Positions 47,277 to 50,518 of a stretch of DNA of 50,518 nt are shown one piece after another; position 1 is the stretch's first letter, and the number at the start of each line of letters is the position of its first letter. A model generated the notes under the pieces. The model was not told the DNA's origin. It saw only the letters and a program-made list of their open reading frames with translations, and did no database searches. Origin of the DNA: Prochlorococcus sp. AG-409-B13 (GTDB lineage: Bacteria; Cyanobacteriota; Cyanobacteriia; PCC-6307; Cyanobiaceae); the NCBI GenBank assembly GCA_003216035.1, contig QCJM01000002.1, positions 146,426 to 196,943 of the forward strand, written 5' to 3'. The translations under genes were made by a program, and so were the position numbers.

Positions 47277-49124
47277 TTGAACAAACGATTACGAAATGTA
47301 GGGCTCTATGTGTTGATGGTCATTGTTGTGATCGTTGTTGGTACTAGTTTCTTTGACAAAACTGATCGTGCCGCGACCACTAGATCACTCCGATATAGCG
47401 ATTTCATTGAAGCAGTCCAAGAAAACCAAATTAGCCGTGTATTACTTTCCCCAGATAGAGGGACAGCACAAGTTGTTGAAAGCGACGGTAGACGTGCACA
47501 AGTCAACTTAGCTCCTGACAAAGACCTTTTGAAGTTGCTAACGAAGCACAACGTTGACATTGCTGTTCAACCAGCAAGGCAATCGAATCCATGGCAACAG
47601 GCCGCGGGTAGCCTCATATTTCCAATACTTTTATTAGGCGGTCTCTTCTTCCTTTTCAGACGTGCCCAAGGGAGTGGGGGAGGTAACCCTGCGATGAATT
47701 TCGGAAAGAGCAAAGCAAGATTACAAATGGAGCCCTCAACCCAAGTTACTTTTGGGGATGTAGCGGGAATTGAAGGTGCAAAACTTGAACTTACAGAAGT
47801 AGTTGATTTTTTAAAAAGCCCTGATCGTTTTACTGCAGTTGGCGCAAAAATTCCAAAAGGTGTTCTTCTTGTAGGGCCTCCAGGAACAGGCAAAACCCTT
47901 CTAGCTAAAGCCGTCGCAGGAGAAGCAGCAGTCCCTTTCTTTTCGATTTCTGGTTCTGAGTTTGTCGAAATGTTCGTTGGAGTTGGTGCAAGTAGGGTCC
48001 GAGATCTTTTTGAACAAGCAAAAAAGAACGCTCCATGTATTGTCTTTATTGATGAAATAGACGCCGTAGGTCGTCAAAGGGGAGCAGGCCTAGGAGGCGG
48101 AAATGACGAAAGGGAGCAAACACTTAATCAACTATTGACCGAAATGGACGGTTTCGAAGGGAATACTGGCATCATTATCGTTGCTGCCACAAACAGACCA
48201 GATGTACTTGATGCAGCTCTTTTGCGCCCCGGCCGCTTCGATCGACAAGTTGTAGTTGATCGACCTGACTATTCAGGGCGCCTACAAATTCTTAAGGTTC
48301 ATGCCCGAGATAAAACCATCTCAAAAGATGTTGACCTAGACAAAGTCGCAAGACGTACTCCAGGGTTTACAGGGGCAGATTTAGCAAACCTATTAAACGA
48401 AGCTGCAATCCTTGCTGCCAGGCGAGAACTGAATGAAGTTAGCAATGACGAAATTGGTGACGCCATTGAGCGAGTAATGGCTGGACCAGAAAAAAAAGAT
48501 CGAGTCATGAGCGAAAAGCGCAAATGTCTTGTGGCTTATCACGAAGCTGGCCATGCACTTGTAGGTGCTCTAATGCCTGATTATGATCCTGTTCAAAAGA
48601 TTTCAATTATTCCAAGAGGCCAAGCTGGTGGCCTTACCTTCTTTACTCCAAGTGAAGAGCGTATGGAGTCTGGTCTCTATTCAAGGTCTTATCTACAAAA
48701 TCAAATGGCAGTAGCCCTTGGTGGCCGTGTAGCAGAAGAAATTGTCTATGGAGAAGACGAAGTAACAACTGGAGCATCTAACGATTTAAAGCAAGTTGCT
48801 CAAGTCGCAAGACAAATGGTCACAAGGTTTGGGATGAGCGACAAGCTTGGACCAATAGCTTTGGGTCGAGCTCAAGGAGGTATGTTCTTAGGGCGCGATA
48901 TAGCTTCAGAAAGAGACTTTTCTGAAGATACTGCTGCAACAATTGATGCAGAAGTATCTGATCTGGTTGATGTGGCCTATAAGCGCGCCACAAAAGTGCT
49001 TATAGACAATCGCTCAGTACTTGATGAATTAGCAAACATGCTCATAGAGAAAGAGACTGTTGATTCAGAAGACCTACAAGATCTACTGATCCGTCGTAAT
49101 GTTCGGATAGCTGAATACGTTTAG
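47277..49124 (+). CDS. ftsH: ATP-dependent zinc metalloprotease FtsH
   Basis: Membrane protease of the thylakoid/plasma membrane; related cyanobacterial FtsH proteins remove damaged D1. It has 615 residues from TTG 47277 with AGAGG at 47262-47266. A first helix ([19 protein letters not shown]) and a second ([14 protein letters not shown]) are followed by Walker A GPPGTGKT (200-207), [13 protein letters not shown], the SRH region [20 protein letters not shown], and zinc motif HEAGH (422-426). TTG 47256 is an alternative start. Confidence 0.97.
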   Translation: MNKRLRNVGLYVLMVIVVIVVGTSFFDKTDRAATTRSLRYSDFIEAVQENQISRVLLSPDRGTAQVVESDGRRAQVNLAPDKDLLKLLTKHNVDIAVQPARQSNPWQQAAGSLIFPILLLGGLFFLFRRAQGSGGGNPAMNFGKSKARLQMEPSTQVTFGDVAGIEGAKLELTEVVDFLKSPDRFTAVGAKIPKGVLLVGPPGTGKTLLAKAVAGEAAVPFFSISGSEFVEMFVGVGASRVRDLFEQAKKNAPCIVFIDEIDAVGRQRGAGLGGGNDEREQTLNQLLTEMDGFEGNTGIIIVAATNRPDVLDAALLRPGRFDRQVVVDRPDYSGRLQILKVHARDKTISKDVDLDKVARRTPGFTGADLANLLNEAAILAARRELNEVSNDEIGDAIERVMAGPEKKDRVMSEKRKCLVAYHEAGHALVGALMPDYDPVQKISIIPRGQAGGLTFFTPSEERMESGLYSRSYLQNQMAVALGGRVAEEIVYGEDEVTTGASNDLKQVAQVARQMVTRFGMSDKLGPIALGRAQGGMFLGRDIASERDFSEDTAATIDAEVSDLVDVAYKRATKVLIDNRSVLDELANMLIEKETVDSEDLQDLLIRRNVRIAEYV

Positions 49125-49268
49125 CAAGAAGCTAAGTTCAACTCTAAATACAAGAAGTCTTTTCTACATATAGACTTGATCACCACGCTCAAAAGCTTAA
49201 GCAATATGCCTGAAAAGCCAGGAAGATGGAATTATTAGACACATAGATTATTACTTAAGAATAGAATA

Positions 49269-49292
49269 AATTAGATATTGCAATATCTAATT
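49269..49292. repeat. 24-bp perfect palindrome between ftsH and aroC
   Basis: Arms AATTAGATATTG and CAATATCTAATT meet with no spacer, so both strands read the same. It lies in the 248-base gap between two convergent genes and no T tract follows. It may serve as a bidirectional transcription end or a protein-binding site. The rest of the gap shows no gene. Confidence 0.75.
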
Positions 49293-49372
49293 CTACGTCT
49301 AAACTCTGCAACAAGTTCAATTAATCGACAGAAGAATTTGCCCTTAGTTTTTGTTAATTCAAATGGTATCAA

Positions 49373-50461
49373 TCAAAAAAGGCTGCACTGACCTTGTTGC
49401 CTGACCAGGTGATCTGCCAAAACTAATGACACCATTGCTTCTACCATTGGCACTGCCCTAGGAAGAACACATGGATCATGACGACCTTTTCCAATCAAAG
49501 TAGTCGCATTCCCCTCAGAGTCAATCGTTTGCTGATCTTTGCGAATAGTAGCTGTTGGCTTAAACGCCACCCTAATTACAATCAATTCACCATTGCTGAT
49601 ACCACCCTGAATACCTCCAGAGTTGTTGGTAGCTGTTCTAAGGCTTCCATCTTCTGTAGGAATAAAAGCGTCATTATGCTCACTACCTTTTAGGAAAGTT
49701 CCTTTAAAACCTGAACCAATTTCAAAGCCCTTAGTTGCTGGAAGTGACATTAATGCCTTTGCAAGGTCAGCCTCTAATTTGTCGAAAACTGGCATCCCTA
49801 AACCAACAGGTGCATTACGAACAACACATTCAATTACTCCTCCACAAGAATCACCTTCCCGACTAATTGCCTCAATTCTTTCAACCATCAATTTAGCGCT
49901 AGTTTGATTGGGACAACGAACAAGGTTGGCCTCCACATCCTTTAAAGACACGAGATTTGGATTGATCTCTGCTTCAATATCGTGAATACGTTTAACCCAT
50001 GCAAGGACTTCAGTCTTGTTGACCTTTGAAAGAAGCTGCTTAGCAATTGCTCCAGCCGCAACTCGTCCAATCGTCTCTCTAGCAGAAGCCCTGCCACCAC
50101 CACTCGGAGCCTGTATCCCGTACTTGAATTTATAAGTTGCATCAGCATGAGAAGGCCTAAAAATCGATTTCATCTCTTGATAATCAGCTGGACGGTGATC
50201 TTTATTGCGCACAATCATTGCAATTGGAGTGCCCAGAGTTTGGTTCTCAACCAAGCCACTAAGGATCTCTACCCGGTCAGCCTCCTTTCTGGGAGTCGTT
50301 ATTTTGCTCTGTCCTGGCTTACGCCTATCTAATTCAGCCTGAATCTGTTGAATGTCTAGTTCTAGTCTTGGTGGACAGCCTTCCAAGATCACACCTACAG
50401 CACCTCCATGAGACTCGCCGAAGGTACTTATTCTGAATAAATCACCAAAAGTGCTGCCCAT
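49373..50461 (-). CDS. aroC: Chorismate synthase AroC
   Basis: Last enzyme of the shikimate pathway, dependent on reduced FMN. It has 362 residues. Signatures are [17 protein letters not shown] at the N-terminus, [32 protein letters not shown] and the C-terminal [18 protein letters not shown]. Length is normal. The ATG at 50461 is the clear start. The remaining 57 bases of the window show no gene. Confidence 0.98.
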   Translation of the reverse strand: MGSTFGDLFRISTFGESHGGAVGVILEGCPPRLELDIQQIQAELDRRKPGQSKITTPRKEADRVEILSGLVENQTLGTPIAMIVRNKDHRPADYQEMKSIFRPSHADATYKFKYGIQAPSGGGRASARETIGRVAAGAIAKQLLSKVNKTEVLAWVKRIHDIEAEINPNLVSLKDVEANLVRCPNQTSAKLMVERIEAISREGDSCGGVIECVVRNAPVGLGMPVFDKLEADLAKALMSLPATKGFEIGSGFKGTFLKGSEHNDAFIPTEDGSLRTATNNSGGIQGGISNGELIVIRVAFKPTATIRKDQQTIDSEGNATTLIGKGRHDPCVLPRAVPMVEAMVSLVLADHLVRQQGQCSLF

Positions 50462-50518
50462 GAAAAACTCATTCTTTCTAGAGATTAAGAAGTCTTCGGG
50501 AAGAAAACTTATCTAAAT

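Overview
The window is a dense stretch of chromosome from a marine picocyanobacterium, almost certainly Prochlorococcus (a low-light-type strain is my guess; the exact strain is not provable here). The evidence is three photosystem II genes (psbI, psbH, psbO), the carotenoid hydroxylase gene crtR, plastid-type genes (ycf66, ycf20), NtcA, and many small families known mainly from cyanobacteria (DUF3155, DUF3181, DUF3146, DUF3084, DUF3177, DUF2555, DUF3769). Base composition is moderately AT-rich, gaps are short, and no insertion sequence, prophage, CRISPR array or rRNA operon is visible. Most DUF, Ycf and Hik2 names are assigned from memory of the families, without a search.

Layout. 1-4.0 kb: 5' part of tgt, cobS, a Hik2-like sensor kinase, a structured leader plus DUF3155 gene, and an esterase. 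4.0-10.2 kb: purH, a DoxX protein, ispH, the ammonium transporter amt with an NtcA box, and sfsA. 10.3-18.7 kb: murJ, two small cyanobacterial genes, tRNA-Arg, glyA, a WecA/TagO-like glycosyl-phosphate transferase broken by an in-frame TGA, cinA, leuC and leuD. 18.7-26.9 kb: an LptD-like outer-membrane protein, psbI, an unassigned gap with strong hairpins, psbH-tatA-pth-DUF3146, a YqgF-like nuclease with DUF3084, ntcA with its own NtcA-type promoter, and rph. 27-33.8 kb: cobO-like, dcd, thyX, txlA-like, a lytic transglycosylase, trmB, a FIST pseudogene and DUF3177. 34-44.9 kb: ileS, ycf66, tRNA-Leu, crtR, gatC with a creatininase-family gene, mpg-pyrB, ycf20, two small genes, tRNA-Ala and DUF2555-coaBC. 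45-50.5 kb: psbO, sat, ftsH and aroC.

The genes are mainly housekeeping: photosystem II, nitrogen and sulfur assimilation, nucleotide, amino-acid, isoprenoid and cobalamin synthesis, envelope biogenesis and translation. I found no new multi-gene system. The most informative observations are two decayed genes (the TGA-interrupted transferase, and a FIST gene with a likely homopolymer frameshift and missing C-terminal half), a cobS with no standard start codon before its conserved N-terminus, a long structured leader before the DUF3155 gene, NtcA boxes linking ntcA and amt, a CobO homologue without a normal P-loop, and several strong hairpins or palindromes in gene-free gaps.
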